A stretch of DNA of 64,000 bases. Origin: Microbispora rosea subsp. aerata (GTDB taxonomy: Bacteria; Actinomycetota; Actinomycetes; Streptosporangiales; Streptosporangiaceae). A program made the position numbers and the translations under genes. The notes below the pieces were generated by a model. The model saw only the letters and a program-made list of their open reading frames with translations, had not been told where the DNA came from and did not search any database. Below are positions 23,964-32,180 of the stretch, one piece after another. Numbering within the stretch: the first letter of the stretch is position 1; each line of letters begins with the position of its first letter. The DNA lies in NCBI RefSeq assembly GCF_014647835.1, contig NZ_BMPY01000003.1, positions 124,001 through 188,000 of the forward strand. Direction: 5' to 3'.

Positions 23964-25349
23964 TCACCCGAGCGTGATGCCGACGAGTTCGGCGGCGCGC
24001 TCGGCGGTGCGCCGGTCGGCCGGGGTGACCGTGGGGTCACCGGCACGCCGATAGGCGACCTCGACGATCAGATTGCTGAGGCGGAACCAGACCGTGGCCC
24101 CGGTGGCCCCGGCGGCGGGGTCGGAGAAGTCACAGGTGAAGGCCTCGTCGGCGATGCCGGGCCGGTCGCGCGCCGCGACGCCCTCGGCGGCCCGGGCGGC
24201 CCGCTCCGCCGCGAGGTCGCGGGAGGCCGCCTCCTCGTCCTCCCCTTGGGCCGGCAACCGGTAGGTCACCGTGATCGCCCCATCGCGGCCGGTGGTGTGC
24301 TCGTTCCACTCGCACCGTCCCTCGGCGGCGGGGTTCGCCCGCGGCGCCGCACCGATGAGTTCGCGGATCTGGGCCGCGGTAAGGCTGCGGCAGGCGTCCG
24401 GGAGCGCGGTGAACCGCGCGGAGCCGTCCCGTCCTCCGGACGCCAGCGACCAGGCGCCCAGTCCCGCCGCCAGGCCGGCGACGACCACCAGGGCGGCCAC
24501 GGCGACGAGCCGCCAGGGCCGCGCGGGCCGTACGGCGGGAGCGGGCCGAGCGGCGGCGGCCAGCAGGGCCTGCCGTACGACGCCGGGCGGCGGGCGCCGC
24601 GCCGGGTCCTTGTCGAGCAACGCGAGCACGATCCACGCGAGCACCCGCGAGGCCCTCGTCATCGGCCGGGGCGGGTGGAGCAGGACGGCGGCGACGAGCG
24701 CGGCGGCCATGCTGCGGTGGAAGGGCGGCTCCCCCTCGACGGCGGTGTAGAGCGTGGCGCCCAGCGACCACAGGTCGGAGGGCGGGCCGTCGGGCTCCTC
24801 CCGGAACCGTTCCGGGGCCATGTAGTTGGGCGAACCCGCCGAGCTCTGCCAGGAGCCCCCGGCGCCGTGGACCGGCGCGGCGATCCCGAAGTCGGTGAGC
24901 AGGGCGCGGCCGTCCGGCCCGATGAGGACGTTGGCCGGTTTGACGTCGCGGTGCAGGATGCCCCGGGCGTGGGCCGCCTCCAGCGCGTCGAGCACGGCCA
25001 GCCCGATCTCGGCCACCCGCTCGGAGGGCAGCGGCCCGTCCTCACGGATGATCTTGTCGAGGGAGCGGCCCGGCACCAGGTCCATGACGATCCACGGCTG
25101 CCCGGCGTGGCCGACGACGTCGTGGATCGTCACGATGGACGGGTGGGTGAGCCGTCCGGCCGCCCGGGCCTCCTCGACGGCCCTCCCGAGGAAGTCGGCG
25201 CGCTCCCGCTCGTCCAGGCCGTGCGGGATGTGGAGCTGTTTGATCGCCACTTCCCGGCGCAGCAGTTCGTCGTGGGCGCGCCAGACCGTGCCGCCGCCGC
25301 CCTCACCAAGCGGTTCGGCAAGCCGGTACCGTCCGGCCAGCAGGTCCAC
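23964..25349 (-). CDS. Ser/Thr protein kinase with DUF3558-like outer domain (kinase B)
   Basis: A 461-residue transmembrane kinase of the PknB type. It has the glycine loop 'LGEGGGGTVW', catalytic Lys37 ('VAIK'), the HRD motif at 133-135 ('LHRDVKPANVLI'), DFG at 153-155 and 'APERF'. All catalytic residues are present. A transmembrane helix at ~280-302 is followed by an outer domain with Cys320 ('ACRSLTAAQIRELIG') and Cys346 ('GRCEWNE'), the same module as in kinase A and the proline-rich protein. The GTG at 25349 begins two bases after the stop of kinase A, so the two are coupled. It probably senses a cell-envelope signal and phosphorylates cytoplasmic proteins. Confidence 0.9.
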   Translation of the reverse strand: MDLLAGRYRLAEPLGEGGGGTVWRAHDELLRREVAIKQLHIPHGLDERERADFLGRAVEEARAAGRLTHPSIVTIHDVVGHAGQPWIVMDLVPGRSLDKIIREDGPLPSERVAEIGLAVLDALEAAHARGILHRDVKPANVLIGPDGRALLTDFGIAAPVHGAGGSWQSSAGSPNYMAPERFREEPDGPPSDLWSLGATLYTAVEGEPPFHRSMAAALVAAVLLHPPRPMTRASRVLAWIVLALLDKDPARRPPPGVVRQALLAAAARPAPAVRPARPWRLVAVAALVVVAGLAAGLGAWSLASGGRDGSARFTALPDACRSLTAAQIRELIGAAPRANPAAEGRCEWNEHTTGRDGAITVTYRLPAQGEDEEAASRDLAAERAARAAEGVAARDRPGIADEAFTCDFSDPAAGATGATVWFRLSNLIVEVAYRRAGDPTVTPADRRTAERAAELVGITLG

Positions 25350-25351
25350 GG

Positions 25352-26863
25352 TCAGGCCAGCCCCCTCAGGCCCTCGGCCGCCGACGCCGCCGCCGCGACC
25401 GCCCGGTCGCGCAGGCCGGCGGGCGACTCGGCGTCGAGGTCGGCGTACTGGAGCCGGGCCACCAGGTCGCCGAGCCTGAAGTACACGACCGTGGCCTGCG
25501 CCTTGCCCTCCGGTGTGGTGAGGTCCACCGCGAACGCCTCGTCGGCCGCGTCCGGCACGTCCCTGGCGGCCGACTCGATGGCCTGGCTCCTGCGGTCGAG
25601 GCCGATCTCGTACCAGATCCAGTCGAGGTCGCGCGGACCCGACGCGTACTGCCTGCGCAGTCCCTCCAGGAGCGTGTGCGCGGAGGCCGTGTCGAGCGCC
25701 CACGGCTCCGGGGTGTCGGAGTCGGTCTCCGCGCTCAGCGCGATGCCCGCTCCCTTGACGGCCCACTGGCAGCTCGCCTCCCCCGGCCGGGCCTGGGCCG
25801 GGGCGCCCAGCATCCGCCGCACCTCCTCGGGCGGCAGCGCGCGGCACAGGTCCACGGCGCTGTTGAAAGTGGGCGAGACCCGGTGCACTGGGCCGCGGGA
25901 CGGCTCGTCCGCGCCGACGGAGAACGCGACCGCCACGGCGGCGGCGACGCCCGCCACGGCGACGGCCCCGGCGGCGTACCACCATCGGGCGCGCCGCCTC
26001 GGCGGCTCGATCACCAGGCCGCGCCGGGCACCGAGGTCCGGGGTGCCGCCGTCGGCGACCTGGCGCAGCAGGGCGAGCGCGGCCGCCGCGTCGGGGCGGG
26101 CGGCCGGGTCGCGCGCCATCATCCGGGTCAGCACCGGGCCGAGCGGCCCCGCGAGCACCGGCGGGCGGGGAGCCTGCGTGAGGGTCGCCCTGATCACCTC
26201 GGAGTGCGAGCCCTGGTAGGGGGCGACGCCCTCCACCGCCGTGTAGAGGGTGGCGGCGAGCGACCACAGGTCGGCGGCCGGGCCGCCGGGCTCGCCCGCG
26301 AGCCGTTCCGGCGCGATGAATCCCGGTGAGCCGACCAGCAGGCCGGCTTCGGTGATCGACCTCTGGTCGGCCGGGCGGGCGATGCCGAAGTCCGTGAGGA
26401 GCACCCGGCCGTCGGCGGAGAGGAAGACGTTGCCCGGTTTGACGTCCCGGTGCTGCACGCCCGCGGCGTGCGTGGCCGACAGCGCCTCGATCAGGCGGGC
26501 GCCGAGGTCCGCCACCTGCCGGTACGGCATCGGCCCGTACGCGGTGATCTGCCGGGCGAGGTCGTGGCCGTGGAGCAGCTCCATCACGATCCACGGCCTG
26601 CCGTCCTGGAGGAGCACGTCGTGGAGGGCGACGATCCCGGGGTGCCGGACGCGCGCGGTGACCTCGGCCTCGCGCATGACCCTGGCGATCAGCTCGGCCC
26701 GCTCGCGCTCGCCGAGGCCGTCGGGGAGGCGCAGCTCCTTGATCGCCACCTCGCGGTCGAGCACGGAGTCTCTGGCCAGCCACACCGTGCCCATGCCGCC
26801 GGAGCCCAGCGGGCGCAGCAGGTGGTATCGCGAGGCCAGCGTCCCCCTCAGCGATTCGGCCAT
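25352..26863 (-). CDS. Ser/Thr protein kinase with DUF3558-like outer domain (kinase A)
   Basis: A 503-residue kinase. 'LGSGGMGTVW' is the glycine loop, Lys42 lies in 'VAIK', HRD is at 138-140 ('QHRDVKPGNVFL') and DFG at 158-160, followed by 'APERL'; it should be active. A transmembrane helix at ~294-316 leads to an outer domain with Cys340 ('LCRALPPEEVRRMLG') and Cys365 ('SCQWAV'). It is the first of three leftward genes (kinase A, kinase B, proline-rich protein). No ribosome binding site precedes the ATG, but TATTCT lies seven bases upstream of it, so the transcript may be leaderless. Confidence 0.9.
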   Translation of the reverse strand: MAESLRGTLASRYHLLRPLGSGGMGTVWLARDSVLDREVAIKELRLPDGLGERERAELIARVMREAEVTARVRHPGIVALHDVLLQDGRPWIVMELLHGHDLARQITAYGPMPYRQVADLGARLIEALSATHAAGVQHRDVKPGNVFLSADGRVLLTDFGIARPADQRSITEAGLLVGSPGFIAPERLAGEPGGPAADLWSLAATLYTAVEGVAPYQGSHSEVIRATLTQAPRPPVLAGPLGPVLTRMMARDPAARPDAAAALALLRQVADGGTPDLGARRGLVIEPPRRRARWWYAAGAVAVAGVAAAVAVAFSVGADEPSRGPVHRVSPTFNSAVDLCRALPPEEVRRMLGAPAQARPGEASCQWAVKGAGIALSAETDSDTPEPWALDTASAHTLLEGLRRQYASGPRDLDWIWYEIGLDRRSQAIESAARDVPDAADEAFAVDLTTPEGKAQATVVYFRLGDLVARLQYADLDAESPAGLRDRAVAAAASAAEGLRGLA

Positions 26864-26870
26864 ATGGGGG

Positions 26871-26876
26871 AGAATA
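26871..26876 (-). promoter_or_regulatory. putative -10 element for a leaderless kinase A transcript
   Basis: TATTCT on the minus strand ends seven bases before the ATG at 26863, the spacing expected if transcription starts on the A of the start codon. No matching -35 element is seen. On the other strand GATAAT at 26931-26936 could serve the rightward genes. Confidence 0.35.
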
Positions 26877-26975
26877 GCGAAAGCGTGACTGATCGCCCGA
26901 CGAAATCCGGCGCGGTCCCTTTTATCGACGGATAATGGGGGCCCACAGACGGACCGCCTCGAAACGGAGGGCGAG

Positions 26976-28943
26976 TTGCTCGCCACCAGCCCGTTACGAC
27001 CGGACGATCGGGAGCGGCTCGGTGACTACCGGCTGCTCGGCCGGATCACCGAGACCGCGCACGCGGTGGTCTACTCCGCCGAACCGGACACGGGCGGCCG
27101 GGCGATCGTCACCCTCTACGACACGACGCTCGACGATCCCGACTCCTTTCTCCTCGCGGTGGACGCCCTGCGGCGGCTTCCGGCCTTCCACCTCGTGCCC
27201 GTCCTCGACGCGGGCACCAGCGGGGGCCGTCCCTACCTCGTGACGGAGCCGGTGGACGGGCCCACGCTGACCGAGGAGGTGACCGGCCGGGGGCCGCTGG
27301 CGGACACGGCGCTCCACCGGCTCGCCGTCGGGACGGTGACCGCGCTGGTCGCCGTGCACGAGGCCGGAGCCGTGCACGGGGGGTTCGGCCCGGACGCCGT
27401 GATCCTGACCCCGGACGGCCCCCGCGTGACCGGCGCCGGCGTCGTCCCGCTGCTGCGGCCGGCCGCCCGTCCCGGCGACGCCGCGGCCGATGACGGCGCA
27501 ACGCTGCCCGTGGACCTCGACGGGCTGACGCCGGAGGGGCTCGCGGGGCTGGAGACCGGGCCGCCGGCCGACATGTTCGCCTGGGCCCGCACCGTCGTCT
27601 TCGCCGCCACCGGGCACGGGCCGTTCGAGGCGGACTCGCCCGCGGCCGTCGTCACCCGGGTGCTGAACGACGAGCCGGACCTGTCCTCGCTGGAGGAACC
27701 GCTGCGGAGCCTGGCCGCCGGGTGTCTCGCCAAGGACCCGGCCGCCCGGCCCGCCTCCGCCGACGCCCTGCTCGCGCTGGTCGGCCACTCCCTGCTCACC
27801 GTCCCCCTCGACCCCGGCGCGCGCGCGGCGCCCGCGGAGGCGGAGCGGGCCGAGCTCCCCGGCGCCGCCCCCGGGGAACGGCCCGCGACGGGGTCCGCGC
27901 GGGCCCGGTGGCGGCGGCCGGCGCTGGCCCTGGCCGGGCTCGCGATCGCGCTGGCCTCGGCCGGCGGCGGCCACGCCCTCGCGCTGCGCCAGGACGCCCC
28001 GGCCCGCCCGGTCGCCACCTCGCCGCCGCCCGTGGAGATCGTCTCGGCCGCCGCCGACCCGCCCACGCCGCCCGCCGCCACCACCCGCCTGGCGGTGCCG
28101 GGCGTGCGCATGACGCTGCACGAGAACCCCCTGGACGCCGTACGGCTGACGGCCTACCGCGTCGGCCCGGACACCTACCTGCGTACGGGGGACACGTTCG
28201 CGAAGCTGGAGACGCCGGACGTCGAGCCGGTCTCGTCCCCCACAGGGGCCTGGCTCGCGCTGGTCCGGGCGAAAGCGGGCTCGGTCGAGTTCCGCGACCG
28301 GCGCGGCGGCGCGCGGTTCACCCTCACCCCGCGGGTGCCCGAGGGACGGCTCGACCGGCCCGTCTGGTCCTCCGACGGCGCCCGGCTCCTGCTGTCGGTC
28401 ATGACCGGCAAGAGCACGCCCACCGGCTTCGTGGTGCTCGACCCCGCCAAGCGAACCTCGTCGTACGTGGACACACCGGACGAGGACGAGCGCGGGGTGG
28501 GCGTCTACGCGTGGCTGCCGGACGGATCGGGGGTCGCCGTCGGCTACGCCACCGGCTCCGGGCACGGCGTGCGGTTCCGCGACCTCACCGGGCGGCAGAC
28601 GCGCGCCCTTCCCTGGGTGGGGCTGAGCGTCGGCCGCGGCCTCTTCTCCCCCTCGGGGCGCTACCTCCTCACGTACTGCCCGAGCGGCGGCACCCTGTGC
28701 CTGTGGGACGTCGCCACCGGAGGGCGCAGGCACTCGATCGCGATCTTCTTCACGGGCGCCGTGTTCCTCGGCTGGTACGACGACGCGCACCTGCTCCTGA
28801 TCGACCCCACCCGGAAGAACCACGAAATCGTCGTCATGGACAACCGGGGGCGGCAGCAGCGGGTGCTCGCCGAGATCGCCGCCGAAGACGACACCGACGA
28901 CCTGCGTTTCTCCTACACCCCCCTCTCCGGCACAGGGAGCTGA
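26976..28943 (+). CDS. pseudokinase - transmembrane - beta-propeller protein 1
   Basis: A 655-residue protein with a TTG start behind GGAGG at normal spacing. Residues 15-275 align by order of blocks with bacterial Ser/Thr kinases ('LGDYRLLGRI', 'PADMFAWARTVVFAATGHGPF', 'CLAKDPAARP'), but the catalytic parts are gone. There is no glycine loop, 'AIVTLY' replaces VAIK, 'VHGGFGPDAVIL' replaces the HRD loop (133-144), and 'VTGAGVV' replaces DFG (151-157). A transmembrane helix at ~314-334 puts residues 340-655 outside. These form a propeller-like repeat domain ('PVWSSDGARLLLS', 'YAWLPDGSGVAVGY', 'LFSPSGRYLL', 'LCLWDVATGGRR'). It probably signals or scaffolds by binding rather than catalysis. First gene of a three-gene operon. 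Confidence 0.82.
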   Translation: MLATSPLRPDDRERLGDYRLLGRITETAHAVVYSAEPDTGGRAIVTLYDTTLDDPDSFLLAVDALRRLPAFHLVPVLDAGTSGGRPYLVTEPVDGPTLTEEVTGRGPLADTALHRLAVGTVTALVAVHEAGAVHGGFGPDAVILTPDGPRVTGAGVVPLLRPAARPGDAAADDGATLPVDLDGLTPEGLAGLETGPPADMFAWARTVVFAATGHGPFEADSPAAVVTRVLNDEPDLSSLEEPLRSLAAGCLAKDPAARPASADALLALVGHSLLTVPLDPGARAAPAEAERAELPGAAPGERPATGSARARWRRPALALAGLAIALASAGGGHALALRQDAPARPVATSPPPVEIVSAAADPPTPPAATTRLAVPGVRMTLHENPLDAVRLTAYRVGPDTYLRTGDTFAKLETPDVEPVSSPTGAWLALVRAKAGSVEFRDRRGGARFTLTPRVPEGRLDRPVWSSDGARLLLSVMTGKSTPTGFVVLDPAKRTSSYVDTPDEDERGVGVYAWLPDGSGVAVGYATGSGHGVRFRDLTGRQTRALPWVGLSVGRGLFSPSGRYLLTYCPSGGTLCLWDVATGGRRHSIAIFFTGAVFLGWYDDAHLLLIDPTRKNHEIVVMDNRGRQQRVLAEIAAEDDTDDLRFSYTPLSGTGS

Positions 28944-28947
28944 CCCG

Positions 28948-30855
28948 ATGCCCACCGTAGCCCCGCCGGATCCCGGCGACCCGGCCGCGCTCGGCCCCTA
29001 CCGTCTCACCGGACGGCTCGGCGAGGCCGCGTACACGGCCGTGTCCCCCTCCGGGGAGCGGGTCGTGGTCAAGCGGTTCGCCGCCGCGGCCCGCCCCGAC
29101 CCGGCCCGGCTGGAGGCGCTGCGGCGGGCCGCCGTCGTCGGAGCCGCGCTCGTGGTCGGCTCCGGCCCGGACTACGTGGCGACCGAGCACGTGGACGGGC
29201 CGTCGCTGGAGGAGGACGTCGCCGCCGCGGGCCCGCGCTCCGGCCCGGCGCTCCACCGGCTGGCGATCGCCACGATGACCACGATCGCGGCCCTGCACCG
29301 CGCCGGGCTGCGTGCGGGGCACGTGCGGCCCGACCGGATCGTGCTCGGCCCGGACGGCCCCCGCCTGCTCTGCGACGGCTCCGCCGCGCCGAACCCTCCC
29401 CTGTGGCGCTCCCCCGAGGAGGCCGCCGGCGACCCGGTGGGCCCGCCTGCCGACGTGTTCGGCTGGGCCGCGACCGTCGTGTACGCGGCGAGCGGGCGTG
29501 CCCCCTTCGCCGAGGAGGAACGCCTGGCCCACGGCGCGGCGAACCTCGACCCGCTCGACGGCGACCTGCGGCAGCTCGTCGCCGACTGCCTGGCCGCCGA
29601 GCCCGGCGCCCGCCCGCCGGCCGAGGAGGTGCTGCTCCGCCTGATCGGCCACTCCGGTGCGCTGGACACGCTGATCCCCGCCGGGGGAGAGACGACCTCA
29701 CCGGCCGGAGCCGGGGTGCGGGAAGCGCCCACGCGTCCCTCCGGACCGCGCTCCGGAGAGACGCCCGCGTCCCGCGCGGGCCGTTCGTGGCTCACGCTCG
29801 CCGCCGCCGGGACGGCCATCGCGCTGGTGTGCGGCGGCGCGGCGTACGCGCTGACTCCCCGCCAGGCGCGGCAGACCGCCGCGGTCACGACGGCGGAGAC
29901 GGGCACGACGCCCGTGACCGCGGCGTCCCCCGGCGCGACTCCCGGGCTCACGCTGCACGAGAACCCGTCCGATCCGGTGGTGCTCACCTCCTACCACGCC
30001 ACCGCCGACGGGCAGGTCGAGCTCGCCTACGCCCGGCTCCCCCAGGGCGGCTTCGAGGTGGTCGGCGGCGACACGGCCCTGGCCGAGGTCTCTCCCGGGG
30101 GCAGGTGGCTCGCGGTGCTGAACTCGCTCCACATGGCGGAGTCGGAGCGCCAGGCCATCGTCTTCACCGACCGGCGCACCGGCGAGCGGTTCTCCGTGGC
30201 CGGCCTGGGCACGCCCTACCTCAGCCAGGGCGCGCAGTGGTCGCGGGACGGCACCCGGCTGCTGCTCACCGTCTACGACTACGGCAAGGGCGCGGACAAG
30301 GCCTACCCCGCGGGGTTCCTCGTGGCCGACCCGGCGACCCGCCGTGCCCGGTTCGTCCAGACGGCAAACTCCGAGGACGTCCAGGCATACCTGGCGCTGC
30401 CGGAGTCGTCGCGGGCCGTGGGCTACTTCCGGTGGACGCCGGACGGGACCGGGGTCGTCAGCGCGTACACCACCCCCGAGGGGGTCTTCGGCACCCGGGT
30501 GTGGGACCTGTCCGGTCGGCCGCTGCGCAGCATGCACTGGACCGGGTCGCCGGTCGGCGGGGGCGACGTGTTCTCGCCGTCCGGCCGCCTGTTCGCCACC
30601 ACCGGGTGCGAAAGACGTCACGCCTTGTGCCTGTGGGACGCCGCCACGGGCGAACGCGCCGGGACGATTCCCGCCGAGAAGGGAGGCGGCCTCCTCGGGT
30701 GGTACGACGAGGAGCACGTGATCGTGAGCGAGCGCGTCGGCGAGGACCGCGTACGGGCGGTCGTGACGGACCTCGAGGGCCGGAAGGGCAGGGTCCTGGC
30801 CGAGGTCCGGAAGGTCCCGGGCAAGCCGATCCAGCTCTCCTTCACCCCGCGCTGA
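28948..30855 (+). CDS. pseudokinase - transmembrane - beta-propeller protein 2
   Basis: A 635-residue paralogue of the preceding gene, starting four bases after its stop with GGGAGC as ribosome binding site. Lys42 ('VVVKRF') is kept, but the glycine loop is lost ('LGEAAYTAVS'). The HRD loop is 'AGHVRPDRIVL' (residues 123-133) with no catalytic Asp at the usual position, and DFG has become 'CDGS' (142-145). It could still bind nucleotide, but phosphotransfer is unlikely. The transmembrane helix lies at ~280-301. The outer part opens with 'LTLHENPSDPVVLTSY' and continues with propeller blades ('RWTPDGTGVV', 'VFSPSGRLFA', 'LCLWDAATGE'). Confidence 0.82.
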   Translation: MPTVAPPDPGDPAALGPYRLTGRLGEAAYTAVSPSGERVVVKRFAAAARPDPARLEALRRAAVVGAALVVGSGPDYVATEHVDGPSLEEDVAAAGPRSGPALHRLAIATMTTIAALHRAGLRAGHVRPDRIVLGPDGPRLLCDGSAAPNPPLWRSPEEAAGDPVGPPADVFGWAATVVYAASGRAPFAEEERLAHGAANLDPLDGDLRQLVADCLAAEPGARPPAEEVLLRLIGHSGALDTLIPAGGETTSPAGAGVREAPTRPSGPRSGETPASRAGRSWLTLAAAGTAIALVCGGAAYALTPRQARQTAAVTTAETGTTPVTAASPGATPGLTLHENPSDPVVLTSYHATADGQVELAYARLPQGGFEVVGGDTALAEVSPGGRWLAVLNSLHMAESERQAIVFTDRRTGERFSVAGLGTPYLSQGAQWSRDGTRLLLTVYDYGKGADKAYPAGFLVADPATRRARFVQTANSEDVQAYLALPESSRAVGYFRWTPDGTGVVSAYTTPEGVFGTRVWDLSGRPLRSMHWTGSPVGGGDVFSPSGRLFATTGCERRHALCLWDAATGERAGTIPAEKGGGLLGWYDEEHVIVSERVGEDRVRAVVTDLEGRKGRVLAEVRKVPGKPIQLSFTPR

Positions 30856-30860
30856 CCGCC

Positions 30861-32180
30861 ATGGCCGTCACCGTCTCTCCCCCGCGTCCCGGCGACCCGT
30901 CCGAGATCGGCGGCCACCGGGTGCTGGGCAGGCTGGGCTCCGGCGGGCAAGGCGTCGTGTACCTCGCCGAGTCGGGGCGCGGCGAACGGGTGGCCGTGAA
31001 GGTCCTGCACGCCTCCGGCGACCCGGAGGCCGACGCCGCGCTCCGCCGGGAGGCGGAGGTGCTGCCCCGGGTGGCGTCGTTCTGCACGGCCCAGGTCCTC
31101 CAGGTGGGCACGGCGGACGGCCTGCCGTACATCGTCAGCGAGTTCATCGAGGGCCCGACGCTGCAGCAGGCCGTGGCGGAGCGGGGTCCGCTGCGCGGCC
31201 AGGAGCTGCGACGGCTCGCCGTCGGCACGGTGACCGCCCTTGCGGCGATCCACCGGGCGGGGGTCGTCCACCGCGACCTGAAACCGGCCAACGTGCTGCT
31301 GGGCCCCGACGGGCCGAGGGTGATCGACTTCGGCATCGCCCGCGCGGTCGGCCCCGTGAACGCGGCGGAGGCCACCGGCGAGGGAGTGCTCGGCACCCCC
31401 GCCTACATGGCCCCCGAGCAGCTGCGGGGCGCTCCGGCGGCCCCGGCCGCCGACATGTTCGCGTGGGCGGGGGTCGTGGTGTTCGCCGCCACCGGCGTCC
31501 CGCCCTTCGGGCACGACACGATCCCGGCGATCATCCGTCGCGTGCTGACCGAGGAGCCCGATCTGGGCGCGCTCGACGGGGACCTGCGCGAGGTGGCGTC
31601 CGAGTGCCTGCGCAAGGAGCCCGCCGCGCGCCCGGCCGCGGCGCAGGCGCTGCTCCGGCTGCTCGGCCGCCCCGCCGGGGACACGGCCGGTCTCCTCCAC
31701 CACGGCTACGCCGCCGCCTCCGGGGGTCCGGAACGCGGACGGGATGCTTCGAGCGGCGGGACGAGGGCGCGGCGCGGCGTGGCGCGCGGTCACGGCCGCC
31801 TGCCTGGGAGTGGCGGTGAGCGCGGGCGTGGCGGTCTACGCGGCGACCCGCCCGGACGCGCCGCCGCCGCGCCCGCGCCCCGCCCTGAGCGGGCCGCCCG
31901 CGCCGGTCGCCGAGCGCGTCGCCGTGCCGGAGCTGCGGGCCACGCTGCACGAGGCGCCCACCGACCCGGTGCGCGTCATGTCGTTCGTCGCGCAGACCGG
32001 CCCGCTCAGCGTGCCCGCCTACGTGCGGGAGCCCGGCCGGGCCGCGTTCGGCAAGCTCGACGGCCTGCTCGACCCGGTCGTGTCCCCGGACGGGAGGCTG
32101 GTCGCGGCGGTGGCGCAAAACCCCGCGCGCGTGACGGACCCGCGCAACCAGGTGCTGTTCATCGACCGCGGGACGGGTGA
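30861..32180 (+). CDS. Ser/Thr kinase domain of a frameshifted kinase-propeller protein
   Basis: The ATG at 30861 lies five bases after the stop of pseudokinase 2. Residues 18-275 are a complete kinase: 'LGSGGQGVVY', Lys47 in 'VAVK', HRD at 137-139 ('VHRDLKPANVLL'), DFG at 156-158 and 'GTPAYMAPEQL'. In paralogues the same frame would run on through a membrane helix into a propeller. Here, somewhere between about 31680 and 31790, the coding signal moves to another frame. After that point this frame gives an Arg/Gly-rich shadow until its stop at 32180. The expected remainder is listed as 31744-32805. A one-base indel, real or from sequencing, is the simplest reason. Confidence 0.75.
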   Translation: MAVTVSPPRPGDPSEIGGHRVLGRLGSGGQGVVYLAESGRGERVAVKVLHASGDPEADAALRREAEVLPRVASFCTAQVLQVGTADGLPYIVSEFIEGPTLQQAVAERGPLRGQELRRLAVGTVTALAAIHRAGVVHRDLKPANVLLGPDGPRVIDFGIARAVGPVNAAEATGEGVLGTPAYMAPEQLRGAPAAPAADMFAWAGVVVFAATGVPPFGHDTIPAIIRRVLTEEPDLGALDGDLREVASECLRKEPAARPAAAQALLRLLGRPAGDTAGLLHHGYAAASGGPERGRDASSGGTRARRGVARGHGRLPGSGGERGRGGLRGDPPGRAAAAPAPRPERAARAGRRARRRAGAAGHAARGAHRPGARHVVRRADRPAQRARLRAGARPGRVRQARRPARPGRVPGREAGRGGGAKPRARDGPAQPGAVHRPRDG

